Below, in pieces: positions 1-7,182 of a stretch of 11,096 bases of DNA. How positions within the stretch are numbered: position 1 is the stretch's first letter; every line of letters begins with the position of its first letter. The notes beneath the pieces are model-generated. The model was given only the letters and a program-made list of their open reading frames with translations, was not told the DNA's origin and did not search any database. Both the position numbers and the translations under genes were made by a program. Location: contig DDPM01000202.1 in NCBI GenBank assembly GCA_002342165.1, positions 1 to 11,096 on the forward strand, given 5' to 3'. Origin of the DNA: Hylemonella sp. UBA2468 (GTDB taxonomy: Bacteria > Pseudomonadota > Gammaproteobacteria > Burkholderiales > Burkholderiaceae_C).

Positions 1-809
1 TGCTGCGCGGCAAAAGTGTGTTCAACCTGTTTTTTGAAAACTCCACCCGCACCCGCACCACCTTTGAAATTGCCGCCACCCGCCTGAGTGCGGATGTCAT
101 TAACCTGGACATTGCCAAGTCTTCAGCCAGCAAAGGTGAATCTTTGCTCGACACCATTGCCAACCTCAGCGCTATGGCCGCCGACATTTTTGTGGTGCGG
201 CACGGCGAATCGGGTGCGCCCTACCTGATTGCCCAGCACGTTGCCTCGCATGTACATGTGATCAATGCGGGAGACGGCCGCCACGCCCACCCCACGCAGG
301 GCTTGTTGGACATGTTCACCATTCGGCACTACAAAAAAGACTTTGCCAACCTCACGGTGGCCATCGTGGGTGATGTGTTGCATTCACGCGTGGCCCGCTC
401 TGACATTCATGCCCTGACCACACTGGGCTGCGCCGAAGTGCGGGTGGTGGGCCCCGAGACCCTGGTGCCCAACAGCTTGGCCCCCATGGGCGTGCGGGTC
501 TGTCACACGCTTGAGGAGGGCATACGAGGTTGCGATGTGGTCATCATGCTGCGCCTTCAGAACGAACGCATGAGCGGGGCTTTGCTGCCGTCCTCGCAAG
601 AGTTTTTTAAAACCTTTGGGCTCACCCCAGAAAAGCTGCAACTGGCCAAGCCTGACGCCATCGTCATGCACCCTGGTCCCATCAACCGCGGGGTGGAAAT
701 TGATTCGGCGGTGGTGGACGGGCAACAAAGCGTCATCTTGCCGCAGGTCACATTTGGCATTGCGGTGCGTATGGCGGTCATGAGTATCGTGGCGGGGAAC
801 GAGGCATGA
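1..809 (+). CDS. pyrB: Aspartate carbamoyltransferase catalytic chain (5'-truncated by window edge)
   Basis: Catalyses carbamoyl phosphate + L-aspartate to N-carbamoyl-L-aspartate, the first committed step of pyrimidine synthesis, in the cytoplasm. The open frame runs from base 3 with no start codon in the window, leaving 268 codons. The family is about 310-335 residues, so roughly 50 N-terminal codons lie upstream; the GTG at base 18 is an internal valine, not a start. Visible motifs are the carbamoyl-phosphate loop STRTR (bases 42-56) in an [13 protein letters not shown] context, [10 protein letters not shown], the HSRVARSD segment, and the C-terminal HPGPINRG. The TGA stop overlaps the ATG of the next gene (ATGA, 806-809), so the two are translationally coupled. 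Pairing with a dihydroorotase-like gene is typical of class A ATCases, which are dodecamers with PyrC or PyrC'. Identification is secure; upstream regulation cannot be seen. Confidence 0.96.
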   Translation, partial: LRGKSVFNLFFENSTRTRTTFEIAATRLSADVINLDIAKSSASKGESLLDTIANLSAMAADIFVVRHGESGAPYLIAQHVASHVHVINAGDGRHAHPTQGLLDMFTIRHYKKDFANLTVAIVGDVLHSRVARSDIHALTTLGCAEVRVVGPETLVPNSLAPMGVRVCHTLEEGIRGCDVVIMLRLQNERMSGALLPSSQEFFKTFGLTPEKLQLAKPDAIVMHPGPINRGVEIDSAVVDGQQSVILPQVTFGIAVRMAVMSIVAGNEA

Positions 810-2098
810 AAATCCTGATTCAAGGCGGCCGCGTCATCGATCCGGCCAGCAACTTCGACCAACCGGCCGATGTGGCCATTGCTGCAGGCCGAATTGTTGG
901 ATTGGGCCAGGCGCCCGCAGACTTTGTGCCCAACCGGGTTCTCAATGCCCAAGATCTTGTGGTAGCTCCAGGCTTGGTGGACTTGGCCAACCGCTTGCGC
1001 GAACCCGGCCACGAGCATGAAGGTATGCTGGAGTCTGAAATGCACGCCGCGGTGGCAGGTGGCGTTACCAGCTTGGTGTGCCCGCCCGACACCGAGCCCG
1101 TGTTGGATGAGCCTGGCTTGGTGGAAATGCTCAAGTTTCGCGCCGAAAAACTGCACCAAGCCCGCGTGTTTCCGATGGGGGCGCTTACCCGCAACCTCAA
1201 AGGCGAGGCTCTGACCGAAATGTCCGAGCTGGCGGAGGCCGGCTGTGTGGCCTTTGGTCAGGCCGATGTGCCCATCCTCAACACCCAAGTGTTGCAGCGC
1301 GCCTTGCAGTACGCACGCACCTTCCATTACGCCGTGTGGCTGCGCCCTAATGATTACTTTTTAGGTCAAGGCGTGGCCGCCAGCGGCGCTTTGGCTATGC
1401 GTTTGGGTTTGTCCGGCGTGCCGGTGGCAGCCGAAACCGTGGCGCTGAACACCCTGTTTGACCTCATGCGCTCCACTGGGGCACGGGTGCATGTGTGCCG
1501 CATCAGCAGTGCCACGGGCTTGGCTTTGGTCCGTCAAGCCAAAGGCGAAGGGCTGAACCTTACCTGTGATGTGAGCATCAATTCATTGCACTTGACCGAT
1601 GCCGATATGGGTTACTTTGACAGCCGTATGCGCCTGAACCCGCCGCTGCGCCAACAGGCCGACCGTGATGCTTTGCGCGAAGGTCTGGCCGACGGCAGCA
1701 TTGACGCGCTGGTGTCCGACCACACGCCCGTGGATGAAGATGCCAAAGCCTTGCCTTTTGCCGAAAGCGAACCCGGCGCTACCGGTGTGGAGCTGCTTCT
1801 GAGCTTGGCGCTCAAGTGGGGCATGGAAAGTGGCGTGGGCCTGAACCGCGCCTTGGCCGTACTGACCAGTGCGCCAGCGCGCGTGCTGGGCTCCAGCTTG
1901 GGGGCTTTGCAATCCAGCGCGGGTCAGTTGATGGTGGGCGGGGCGGCAGATGTGTGCGTGTTCGACCCTCAAGCCCATTGGACGGTGCACGCGCAAGCCC
2001 TCAAGAGCCAAGGTAAACACACCCCCTTTGCCGGTTACGAGTTACCCGGCCAGGTGCGCTACACGCTGGTGGGTGGGCACTTGGCCTATGCGCCGTGA
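806..2098 (+). CDS. pyrC': Non-catalytic dihydroorotase-like protein (PyrC'/PyrX)
   Basis: A 430-residue amidohydrolase-fold protein that aligns with class I dihydroorotases along its length but has lost the metal-binding chemistry. The usual HxH before LREPG is replaced by A61-N62-R63. The HAED-type histidine is R180 (RPND). The histidine of the HxSxA strand is R232 (CRISSA), and that of the TPHHL segment is N259. The active-site aspartate of SDHTP (D305) and the NPPLR strand (278-282) remain. In Pseudomonas a comparable inactive PyrC' is needed for assembly and activity of class A aspartate transcarbamoylase without making dihydroorotate; by analogy this is a structural partner of PyrB. The 4-base overlap with pyrB supports co-production in matched amounts. 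A catalytic pyrC should exist elsewhere in the genome. The role is inferred from family knowledge; the residue losses are read directly. Confidence 0.92.
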   Translation: MKILIQGGRVIDPASNFDQPADVAIAAGRIVGLGQAPADFVPNRVLNAQDLVVAPGLVDLANRLREPGHEHEGMLESEMHAAVAGGVTSLVCPPDTEPVLDEPGLVEMLKFRAEKLHQARVFPMGALTRNLKGEALTEMSELAEAGCVAFGQADVPILNTQVLQRALQYARTFHYAVWLRPNDYFLGQGVAASGALAMRLGLSGVPVAAETVALNTLFDLMRSTGARVHVCRISSATGLALVRQAKGEGLNLTCDVSINSLHLTDADMGYFDSRMRLNPPLRQQADRDALREGLADGSIDALVSDHTPVDEDAKALPFAESEPGATGVELLLSLALKWGMESGVGLNRALAVLTSAPARVLGSSLGALQSSAGQLMVGGAADVCVFDPQAHWTVHAQALKSQGKHTPFAGYELPGQVRYTLVGGHLAYAP

Positions 2099-2120
2099 CC
2101 GTGCGCGGTGATGGCCCGCT

Positions 2121-2870
2121 ATGAAGCCTGATCAAGTCAGTATTGGGCTGGGCGTTTTCAGGTTTGTGCGCTCCACCTTGCATGTGTGCTCGGGTTTACC
2201 CATTGTGTTTTTGGTGTTTCCAAGGCTTAACGCCGAACAAAGAGCCCTGCGGGTGCAAATTTGGTCCCAAGGCTTGCTGCGCACTTTGGGTATTCGGCTC
2301 GAAGTAGTGGGCACACCCGTGGCCCAAGGCCCAGCTTTGTTGGTGTCCAACCATATTTCTTGGTTGGATATAGCCACCTTGCATGCCGCGCGCTACTGCC
2401 GTTTTATTTCGAAGGCCGATATTCAAAAATGGCCGCTCATTGGCACGCTGGCCATTGGCGTGGGCACCTTATTCATCCAGCGCGAAGCCCGCCGCGACAC
2501 CCTAAGGGTGGTGCACCACATGGCAGACAGCCTGCGCGCGGGTGATGTGCTCGCCATTTTTCCGGAAGGTACCACCAGCCTCGGGCAGGGCGTGCTGCCC
2601 TTTCATGGCAATTTGCTGCAGTCGGCCATAGAAGCCAACGCCCCCATTCAGCCCGTAGGTTTGCAATACATAAGCGGCGGCGGGAAGATCAGCTTGGCCC
2701 CCAGCTATGTAGGCGACGACCCTTTGCCCTTGTCGATTTGGCGCACCGCCCGCGCCCGCAACTTGGTGGTGCGTGTGGCATTTGGCGCCCCACAAACCGC
2801 CAATGGCCGCGACCGCCGTACTTGGGGCAAAGACTTGCAAGCCAGTGTGGCGGCCTTGAAGCCGCATTAA
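2121..2870 (+). CDS. Lysophospholipid acyltransferase family protein (PlsC-type)
   Basis: A 249-residue member of the glycerolipid acyltransferase family, likely a 1-acyl-sn-glycerol-3-phosphate acyltransferase at the inner face of the cytoplasmic membrane, or a related lysolipid/ornithine-lipid acyltransferase. All four family blocks are present: the catalytic NHISWLD (H78 and D83, the HX4D motif), FIQR (118-121), FPEGTTS (147-153) and QPVG (177-180). A hydrophobic N-terminal stretch (about residues 7-35) could anchor it. The ATG at 2121 is the earliest possible start because an in-frame TGA lies at 2109-2111; no strong ribosome binding site is visible. It follows pyrC' by 22 bases in the same direction, so it is probably cotranscribed with the pyr genes, although its function is unrelated. 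The family is clear; the exact acyl acceptor is not. Confidence 0.9.
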   Translation: MKPDQVSIGLGVFRFVRSTLHVCSGLPIVFLVFPRLNAEQRALRVQIWSQGLLRTLGIRLEVVGTPVAQGPALLVSNHISWLDIATLHAARYCRFISKADIQKWPLIGTLAIGVGTLFIQREARRDTLRVVHHMADSLRAGDVLAIFPEGTTSLGQGVLPFHGNLLQSAIEANAPIQPVGLQYISGGGKISLAPSYVGDDPLPLSIWRTARARNLVVRVAFGAPQTANGRDRRTWGKDLQASVAALKPH

Positions 2871-2890
2871 GATCACCCCAGTTTTTAGAC

Positions 2891-2926
2891 AGCTCTATAA
2901 TTGGCTCTTAATTTGGAGCTAAATTA
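2891..2926 (+). promoter_or_regulatory. Candidate antitoxin/complex operator with inverted repeats and RBS
   Basis: Two nested inverted repeats surround the -10 box and ribosome binding site of the antitoxin gene. AGCTC at 2891-2895 pairs with GAGCT at 2916-2920. TAATTT at 2909-2914 pairs with AAATTA at 2921-2926, with a 6-base spacer that contains the GGAG ribosome binding site (2915-2918). There are also two adjacent imperfect 12-base direct repeats, GCTCTATAATTG (2892-2903) and GCTCTTAATTTG (2904-2915), matching at 9 of 12 positions. Antitoxins of the Phd/YefM class commonly bind palindromes in such positions and repress their own operon. The repeats are seen; operator function is inferred. 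Confidence 0.5.
2896..2901 (+). promoter_or_regulatory. Candidate -10 box of the toxin-antitoxin module
   Basis: A perfect TATAAT lies 24 bases before the antitoxin start. No good -35 hexamer is found 16-18 bases upstream, so the site would be a weak or activator-dependent promoter, or a chance match. Its position within the palindromic region (2891-2926) fits an autoregulated antitoxin promoter. Confidence 0.5.
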
Positions 2927-3177
2927 TGGAAGCGATTTATTCTGACATCACCATCAGCATGTCCGAATTCAAGAAGAATCCTGCTGCTGTCTTGCGTGAC
3001 GCCCAAAGCAAGCCCGTAGCGGTGTTGAACCACAACAAGGCCGCCTTTTATATGGTGGACCCGGCCCTGTTTGAAGCACTGCTTGAAGAATTGGGCGATC
3101 AAGAGCTGCACCGCACCGTGCTGTCTCGCTTGGGCGAGCGCGCCAATGCTATTGAAGTGGACATAGATGCCATCTGA
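2926..3177 (+). CDS. Phd/YefM (StbD-like) family antitoxin
   Basis: An 83-residue protein, the expected size for this family, that should neutralise the RelE-type toxin encoded next and, with it, repress the operon. The N-terminal half (about residues 6-48) has the Phd/YefM-like pattern: a SDITISMSEFKKNPAAVL segment, then KPVAVLNHNKAAFYMVDP. The C-terminal region (about 49-83) is acidic and likely to be the toxin-wrapping tail. The ATG has a GGAG site 7 bases upstream. Its 3' end overlaps the toxin gene by 11 bases (3167-3177), the usual antitoxin-first order with coupled translation. The fold class is recognised with good confidence; the StbD label rests on memory of that subfamily. Confidence 0.88.
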   Translation: MEAIYSDITISMSEFKKNPAAVLRDAQSKPVAVLNHNKAAFYMVDPALFEALLEELGDQELHRTVLSRLGERANAIEVDIDAI

Positions 3178-3514
3178 TTCGCCCAGAAAACACAAATATC
3201 GTCTGCAGTTTGTTCCTAGCGCTTGGAAAGAGTGGCAGGCGCTTGATGGGTCCGTCAAAGAAACGCTGCGTAAGCTCCTTAAAAAACGCTTAGACAACCC
3301 CCATGTGCCGGGCGCAGAGCTGCATGGCGCGCTGGCTGGTCACTACAAAATCAAACTCAGAAAACAAGGATACCGTCTGGTCTATGGCGTGCAGGACGAC
3401 GTACTGATGGTGATGGTCATGGCCGTGGACAAGCGCGAAGACCAAGCCGTGTACCAGTCTGCCATGTCACGCATTAAAGAATTGATTGGCGAGATTTCCA
3501 AGGGCACACCCTAA
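3167..3514 (+). CDS. RelE/StbE-family toxin (mRNA interferase-type)
   Basis: A 115-residue RelE-superfamily protein, expected to cleave mRNA in the ribosomal A site when freed from its antitoxin. The core runs from about residue 10 (HKYRLQFVPSAWKEWQALD) to residue 100. Residues matching the catalytic and RNA-binding set of E. coli RelE (K52, K54, R61, R81, Y87) are all present at a constant offset of nine: K61, K63, R70, R90 and Y96. This suggests an intact, active toxin. The C-terminal tail (about 101-115) is longer than in short RelE proteins and looks helical. The start overlaps the antitoxin stop by 11 bases. The module is probably self-contained and sits between the pyr/plsC run and a small unknown ORF. 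Family assignment is firm; the target is inferred. Confidence 0.91.
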   Translation: MPSDSPRKHKYRLQFVPSAWKEWQALDGSVKETLRKLLKKRLDNPHVPGAELHGALAGHYKIKLRKQGYRLVYGVQDDVLMVMVMAVDKREDQAVYQSAMSRIKELIGEISKGTP

Positions 3515-3612
3515 CGACACATGGGGCCGAGCATCTGTGCCAACTCATACTTTCCGCAGCATTAAAAATACAATCAAACGCCTACATATTCAACCGAGTG
3601 CAACGGGATTCA

Positions 3613-3628
3613 ATGTTGTGCGCAACAT
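3613..3628 (+). promoter_or_regulatory. Perfect hairpin next to the RBS of the 58-residue ORF
   Basis: ATGTTG (3613-3618) and CAACAT (3623-3628) are exact inverted repeats around a TGCG loop. The hairpin ends one base before the GGAG ribosome binding site (3630-3633). It has no T tract, so it is not a typical intrinsic terminator for the toxin gene. It could be a small operator or a structure that tunes translation of the downstream ORF. The structure is seen; function is inferred. Confidence 0.4.
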
Positions 3629-3641
3629 AGGAGTTACCGTC

Positions 3642-3818
3642 ATGTCTCAAATTAAGTTGAATCTAGACGATGTTGTCAAACCCCTGCTCGATCATGAGTG
3701 GCCGCAAGATTGTTTGTGCTTGGCGGGGCGCTATGCCGATTTCCCAATAACTGAGAATATCCCCAGCTTGGTGCCGGATGATGTACTTCGCATCGGCCTT
3801 GAAACCGCATTGAGTTAG
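3642..3818 (+). CDS. Small hypothetical protein (58 aa)
   Basis: I do not recognise this protein. The 58-codon frame starts at an ATG with a well-placed GGAG (3630-3633, 8 bases away); the frame is open further upstream (to about 3486), but that part lacks such a signal. The product is acidic and soluble-looking, with no signal peptide or membrane segment. It has two cysteines in a DCLCLAG stretch (C24 and C26), a proline-rich middle, and a C-terminal DDVLRIGLETAL helix. It lies 127 bases after the RelE toxin on the same strand and ends 22 bases before the convergent flavoprotein gene. Its location next to a toxin-antitoxin module suggests an accessory or decayed element, but nothing in the sequence proves this. 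The ribosome binding site is the main support for a real gene. Confidence 0.55.
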   Translation: MSQIKLNLDDVVKPLLDHEWPQDCLCLAGRYADFPITENIPSLVPDDVLRIGLETALS

Positions 3819-3840
3819 ACCAACCGCGAAGCGAAGGCGC

Positions 3841-5163
3841 TTAAAGCAACGTATCCGCCCAAATGTTCTTGGCCCAATTCCATGCGTAAATGCCTTCCAG
3901 CTCGTTAGGCTGGGGAGACAAGCCCCCAGAGCCGGCAACGGTTTTGAAGGTTTTTTCGGCGGCCACATACTGGTGCACCGACGCCACGTGCACCACCAGC
4001 TTGTCGGTGACAAAGCTGTAGCAGGTGTTGGTAAGCATAGGGTCTGGGTTAACGGCCACATCAGACAACTGGGCCACCACTGCAGCGGCAGCCACTTTGG
4101 CATGTGAGTTGGCCATGTGGGCCGATTTGGGCATGAGAGGTGCTGCAAGTAAAGAGTCCCCAATCACATGCACATCTTTGGCGGCGGTGGATTCAAAGGT
4201 TTGGTAGTTCACATTGCACCAGCGGCCATTGGTGTTGGCCAAACCTGTGCTCATGGCAATGCTGCCCGCGCTCATATTGGGCAAAACGTTCAACACATCG
4301 GCTTTAACGTCGTTTTCGGTTTCAAAGCGCACCGCATTGGCTTTGGCATCCACGCCAATGGCTCTGTGGTTGCCGCGGAACTCCACCATACCGCCAAAGT
4401 TTTCGGCCCAGAACTTTTTAAACAAGGGGCCTTTGGACGTGACGTCGGGGTTGGCGTCCAAAATCAGCACCTTGGATTTGGGCTTGGCTTGCTTGAAGTA
4501 ATGCGCCACTTGGCTGGCCCGCTCATAGGGGCCAGGGGGGCAACGATAGGGCGCTAACGGAATGGAGATGGCGTACACCCCACCGTCACGCATGGATTCC
4601 AGCTGTCGGCGTAGCGCCATGGTTTCGGGACCGGCTTTCCATGCCTGCAAAATTTGGCCGGAGGCTTGAGCCGCAGCCAAGCCTTCTATGCTGTTCCACA
4701 TCATGTCCACACCGGGGGACACAATGAGTTTGTCGTAGCGAATGGCATTGCCGCGTGCCAAAAGGACGGTTTTTTTGGCGGCATCAATGTTCGTGACGCG
4801 GTCTTTGACATGGGTAATGCCGTACTTGCTGCTCAGCATGTCGTAGGGCGTGGTGATATCGGCCATGGTTTTGCTGCCGCCCAGCACGAGGTTGGACATA
4901 GGGCAAGACACAAACGTCTCATTGGGCTCTACCAACACCACGTCGATCTGGTTCTGCGAAAACATGCGCACGTATTTGGCAGCGGTAGCCCCGCCATAGC
5001 CGCCGCCAATGACCACCACCTTCGCATGCTCAGGCATCCGGGTGGCGCAGGCGCTCAACCCCAAACCCGATAGGGCGGCCATCCCACCCCAAGCGGTGGA
5101 CTGTTGCAGAAAACCCCGTCGGCTGAGTACGCTGGTAGGGCTGCTAAGTTTTAAGTTGTACAT
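3841..5163 (-). CDS. fccB: Flavocytochrome c sulfide dehydrogenase, flavoprotein subunit (FccB/SoxF-type)
   Basis: A 440-residue FAD oxidoreductase that oxidises sulfide (or a related sulfur species) in the periplasm and passes electrons to its cytochrome c partner. A twin-arginine signal SRRGFL (R15, R16) precedes a hydrophobic stretch that ends in LSAC (C39), which resembles a lipobox. The FAD dinucleotide fold follows with VIGGGYGG (51-58). C87 in VSCPMSNLVLGG matches the cysteine that binds FAD covalently in Allochromatium FccB. C208 (RCPPGPYERAS) and C316 (GRWCNVNYQTFES) match its redox-active disulfide. A second nucleotide motif, HVIGDS, lies at 332-337. The C-terminal part (from about 375, including NTCYS) fits the FCSD flavoprotein-specific domain. 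It lies 43 bases after the cytochrome gene, with an AGGAG site before the ATG, so the two are cotranscribed. All catalytic cysteines are intact. The family is confident; the physiological substrate is inferred. Confidence 0.93.
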   Translation of the reverse strand: MYNLKLSSPTSVLSRRGFLQQSTAWGGMAALSGLGLSACATRMPEHAKVVVIGGGYGGATAAKYVRMFSQNQIDVVLVEPNETFVSCPMSNLVLGGSKTMADITTPYDMLSSKYGITHVKDRVTNIDAAKKTVLLARGNAIRYDKLIVSPGVDMMWNSIEGLAAAQASGQILQAWKAGPETMALRRQLESMRDGGVYAISIPLAPYRCPPGPYERASQVAHYFKQAKPKSKVLILDANPDVTSKGPLFKKFWAENFGGMVEFRGNHRAIGVDAKANAVRFETENDVKADVLNVLPNMSAGSIAMSTGLANTNGRWCNVNYQTFESTAAKDVHVIGDSLLAAPLMPKSAHMANSHAKVAAAAVVAQLSDVAVNPDPMLTNTCYSFVTDKLVVHVASVHQYVAAEKTFKTVAGSGGLSPQPNELEGIYAWNWAKNIWADTLL

Positions 5164-5206
5164 GACAAGGGTCTCCTAAACAGGAAGGGCTGAACGTGTG
5201 ACGGCT

Positions 5207-5584
5207 TTACGGCTTGATTGAGGCAAAGTAGTCGGCGACCGACTGAATTTGCGCATCTGAATAACCCTTGGTAATTTGATGCATCACGGTAGCGGGGCGG
5301 CTGCCGTCTTTAAAGGCTTTCATTTGCGTCACGGTGTAAGCGCTGGGCAAGCCTGCTAAGCCAGGTACGGCGGAGCCGGCGGTCACACGACCTTCCGGGC
5401 CATGGCAGTTGGCACAGGTGGCGGCCAAGGCACGTTGGTGCAGCGACGAGGCGGTTAGGGGATTTGCGGTTGCGCTGCTGGTGGTTGAGCCATAGGCACT
5501 TTGTGCCCAAGAGGGTGCGGCGCTTAGAAGCGCGGCGCTGACTGAAGCAACCAAAAGGTGTAAAAAAGGCGTATGCAGTGTCAT
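5207..5584 (-). CDS. fccA: Monoheme c-type cytochrome, probable FCSD electron-acceptor subunit
   Basis: A 125-residue class I cytochrome c. Residues 1-27 form a Sec signal peptide ending SWA, with cleavage before Q28. A low-complexity Ser/Thr/Ala linker (about 28-48) follows. The single haem site is CANCH (C57, C60, H61) and the likely axial methionine is M101 (ATVMHQITKGYSD). The C-terminal helix SDAQIQSVADYFASIKP is typical of c553-like cytochromes. Placed directly upstream of the flavoprotein gene on the same strand, it should take electrons from FAD and pass them to the respiratory chain. Allochromatium FccA has two haems; the single haem here resembles the smaller Chlorobium-type subunit. 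A GGAG site lies 5 bases before the ATG. The gene symbol reflects the context and is less certain than the cytochrome assignment. Confidence 0.85.
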   Translation of the reverse strand: MTLHTPFLHLLVASVSAALLSAAPSWAQSAYGSTTSSATANPLTASSLHQRALAATCANCHGPEGRVTAGSAVPGLAGLPSAYTVTQMKAFKDGSRPATVMHQITKGYSDAQIQSVADYFASIKP

Positions 5585-5658
5585 GCTGTCTCCAGAAGTA
5601 TTTTGAAGAATGATAAACCTGAGGTCAGAGGACTGAGTTCAGCCGGTCATTGACGCCA

Positions 5659-6162
5659 TCAGTCTTGATAGGGGTTATCGAAACCCAGGCTGAGCATGAG
5701 CAGCATTTCCAGCGCTTCCATTTCTTCAGCGTCTTGTGCGCAGGTGTCGTGCTCGTAACCCTGGGCATGCAGCGTACCGTGGATCAACAGGTGGGCGTAG
5801 TGGGCTTTGAGGCTCTTGCCTTGCGCCACGGCTTCGCGCTGCACCACGGGTGCGCACAGCACCAGGTCGGCACTTAAACCATGGGGGCTGCCGAAGTCAA
5901 ACGTCAGCACATTGGTGGGGTGGTTCTGTCCCCGAAATTGGCGGTTGAGCTGTCGGCCTTCGGCCAGGCCTACCACCCGCACGGTGATTTCCGTGGTTTG
6001 AGCATTCTTTCCACTTGGGCGGCCCGCTGCTTGTGGGACCAAGGCATACTTTACCCATTTTTTTAGTTGCGACGGGCGCAGCACTTTGCGGTGCTCGGTC
6101 GGTACCGCCACATCATCAAGCTGCAGGCACAAGTCCAGATCGGGCGAGGGTGCGGCCTTCAT
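5659..6162 (-). CDS. ybeY: Endoribonuclease YbeY (rRNA maturation factor)
   Basis: A 167-residue zinc metalloprotein involved in 16S rRNA 3'-end maturation and late 70S ribosome quality control in the cytoplasm. The signature zinc motif HGTLHAQGYEH supplies H128, H132 and H138. The conserved RGQNHPTNVLTFDF block carries R77, matching the essential arginine of the family. Length is near the family norm, with a slightly long N-terminus (about 30 residues before the conserved core). Its ATG overlaps the TGA of the preceding phoH gene (ATGA, 6159-6162), showing coupled translation, as is usual for ybeZ-ybeY. The commonly following corC/ybeX is absent; instead the cytochrome/sulfide dehydrogenase pair begins 74 bases later. 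Identification is firm. Confidence 0.96.
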   Translation of the reverse strand: MKAAPSPDLDLCLQLDDVAVPTEHRKVLRPSQLKKWVKYALVPQAAGRPSGKNAQTTEITVRVVGLAEGRQLNRQFRGQNHPTNVLTFDFGSPHGLSADLVLCAPVVQREAVAQGKSLKAHYAHLLIHGTLHAQGYEHDTCAQDAEEMEALEMLLMLSLGFDNPYQD

Positions 6163-7118
6163 GCGGCAGGGGTTTTGCGTTTATCGTAAGCGTCCACAAT
6201 GCTGGCCACCAGAGGGTGGCGCACCACGTCGGCACTGGTAAAGCGGCACATGGCAATGCCCTGAACTCGTTGCAACACGCGTTCGGCATCGATCAGCCCG
6301 CTCAATTGGGTTTTAGGTAAATCAATTTGACTCACATCACCCGTCACCACGGCCTTGCTGCCAAAGCCGATACGGGTCAGAAACATCTTCATTTGCTCGG
6401 TGGTGGTGTTTTGGGCTTCGTCCAGTATCACAAACGCATTGTTCAGTGTGCGCCCGCGCATGAACGCCAAGGGTGCCACTTCGAGCATTTGGCGCTCAAA
6501 CGCCTTGTGGACTTTGTCGTAGCCCATCAGGTCGTACAAGGCGTCGTAAAGCGGGCGCAGGTAGGGGTCAATTTTTTGGGTCAGGTCGCCCGGTAAAAAC
6601 CCCAGGCGTTCGCCGGCTTCCACGGCTGGCCGTGTGAGCACAATGCGTTGCACTGCGCTGCGCTCCAGTGCATCCACCGCGCAGGCAACGGCCAGATAGG
6701 TTTTGCCGGTGCCCGCCGGGCCAATGCCAAAGGTGATGTCGTGGCTGGCCATGCTGTCCAAATAAATGGCCTGGTTAGGCGTGCGGGCACGCAACTCGCT
6801 GCGGCGTGTGTGCAATGGCTCAGATCCCAAAGCCCCAATGGCTCCATCAGCTCCAGAAACCACCGTACCATCCCCCACCAACATGAGTTGCACCATGGCA
6901 GCATCTATGGGGCGGGCTGCTTGCTCGTAAAGCGCTTGCAGTATTTCCATTGCCTTGTTCGCCTTAGCCTTAGGGCCTTCCACTTTGAATTGCTCATGCC
7001 GGTGCGCAATTTTGACGTCCAGCGCTTGCTCAATGCTGCGCAGGTGCTGGTCGGTTGGACCGCACAGGTGAGCCAGCCGGGTGTTGTTGGGCGGCGAAAA
7101 CAGATGACGCAAAATCAA
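6159..7118 (-). CDS. ybeZ: PhoH family ATPase (YbeZ)
   Basis: A 319-residue PhoH-like P-loop ATPase that is genetically and physically linked to YbeY and probably acts in RNA/ribosome metabolism. The N-terminal part (about 1-65) has a KH-like RNA-binding pattern (LCGPTDQHLRSIEQAL, then FKVEGP). The PhoH domain follows, with Walker A GPAGTGKT (133-140), Walker B VILDEAQN (230-237) and the GDVSQIDLP motif (260-268). The start at 7118 is a TTG: an in-frame stop lies upstream at 7143-7145, no ATG or GTG precedes the conserved LILRHLF N-terminus, and an AAGGAA-like site is suitably spaced. A TTG start may keep expression low. It is transcribed divergently from ruvA, with about 94 bases between start codons, and overlaps ybeY by 4 bases. 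Identification is firm; the biochemical role is known only in outline. Confidence 0.95.
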   Translation of the reverse strand: MILRHLFSPPNNTRLAHLCGPTDQHLRSIEQALDVKIAHRHEQFKVEGPKAKANKAMEILQALYEQAARPIDAAMVQLMLVGDGTVVSGADGAIGALGSEPLHTRRSELRARTPNQAIYLDSMASHDITFGIGPAGTGKTYLAVACAVDALERSAVQRIVLTRPAVEAGERLGFLPGDLTQKIDPYLRPLYDALYDLMGYDKVHKAFERQMLEVAPLAFMRGRTLNNAFVILDEAQNTTTEQMKMFLTRIGFGSKAVVTGDVSQIDLPKTQLSGLIDAERVLQRVQGIAMCRFTSADVVRHPLVASIVDAYDKRKTPAA

Positions 7119-7139
7119 GCTGATAATTCCTTTCCAAGA

Positions 7140-7152
7140 GGTTCATAGAACC
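7140..7152. promoter_or_regulatory. Palindrome between divergent ybeZ and ruvA
   Basis: GGTTCATAGAACC is a perfect 5-base inverted repeat around ATA, placed between the divergent starts of ybeZ (7118) and ruvA (7213). It could be a small operator serving one or both genes. No regulator is recognised, and a short palindrome can arise by chance. Confidence 0.3.
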
Positions 7153-7182
7153 GAGCGGACATCATAGGTGCAGCCTCAGTCT

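Noticed and set aside
557..1327. Long open frame (256 codons) on the minus strand across the pyrB/pyrC' junction
   Set aside because: It lies antisense to two well-supported genes, its translation resembles no family, and it follows from GC-rich codon bias on the opposite strand.
3829..3842. AAGCG-AAGG-CGCTT hairpin as a bidirectional terminator between the 58-residue ORF and fccB
   Set aside because: The stem is only 5 bases, there is no T tract on either side, and it overlaps the fccB stop codon.
3663..4163. Minus-strand open frame of 166 codons
   Set aside because: It overlaps the flavoprotein gene in a different frame and is Trp/Pro-rich and low-complexity, as expected of a shadow frame.
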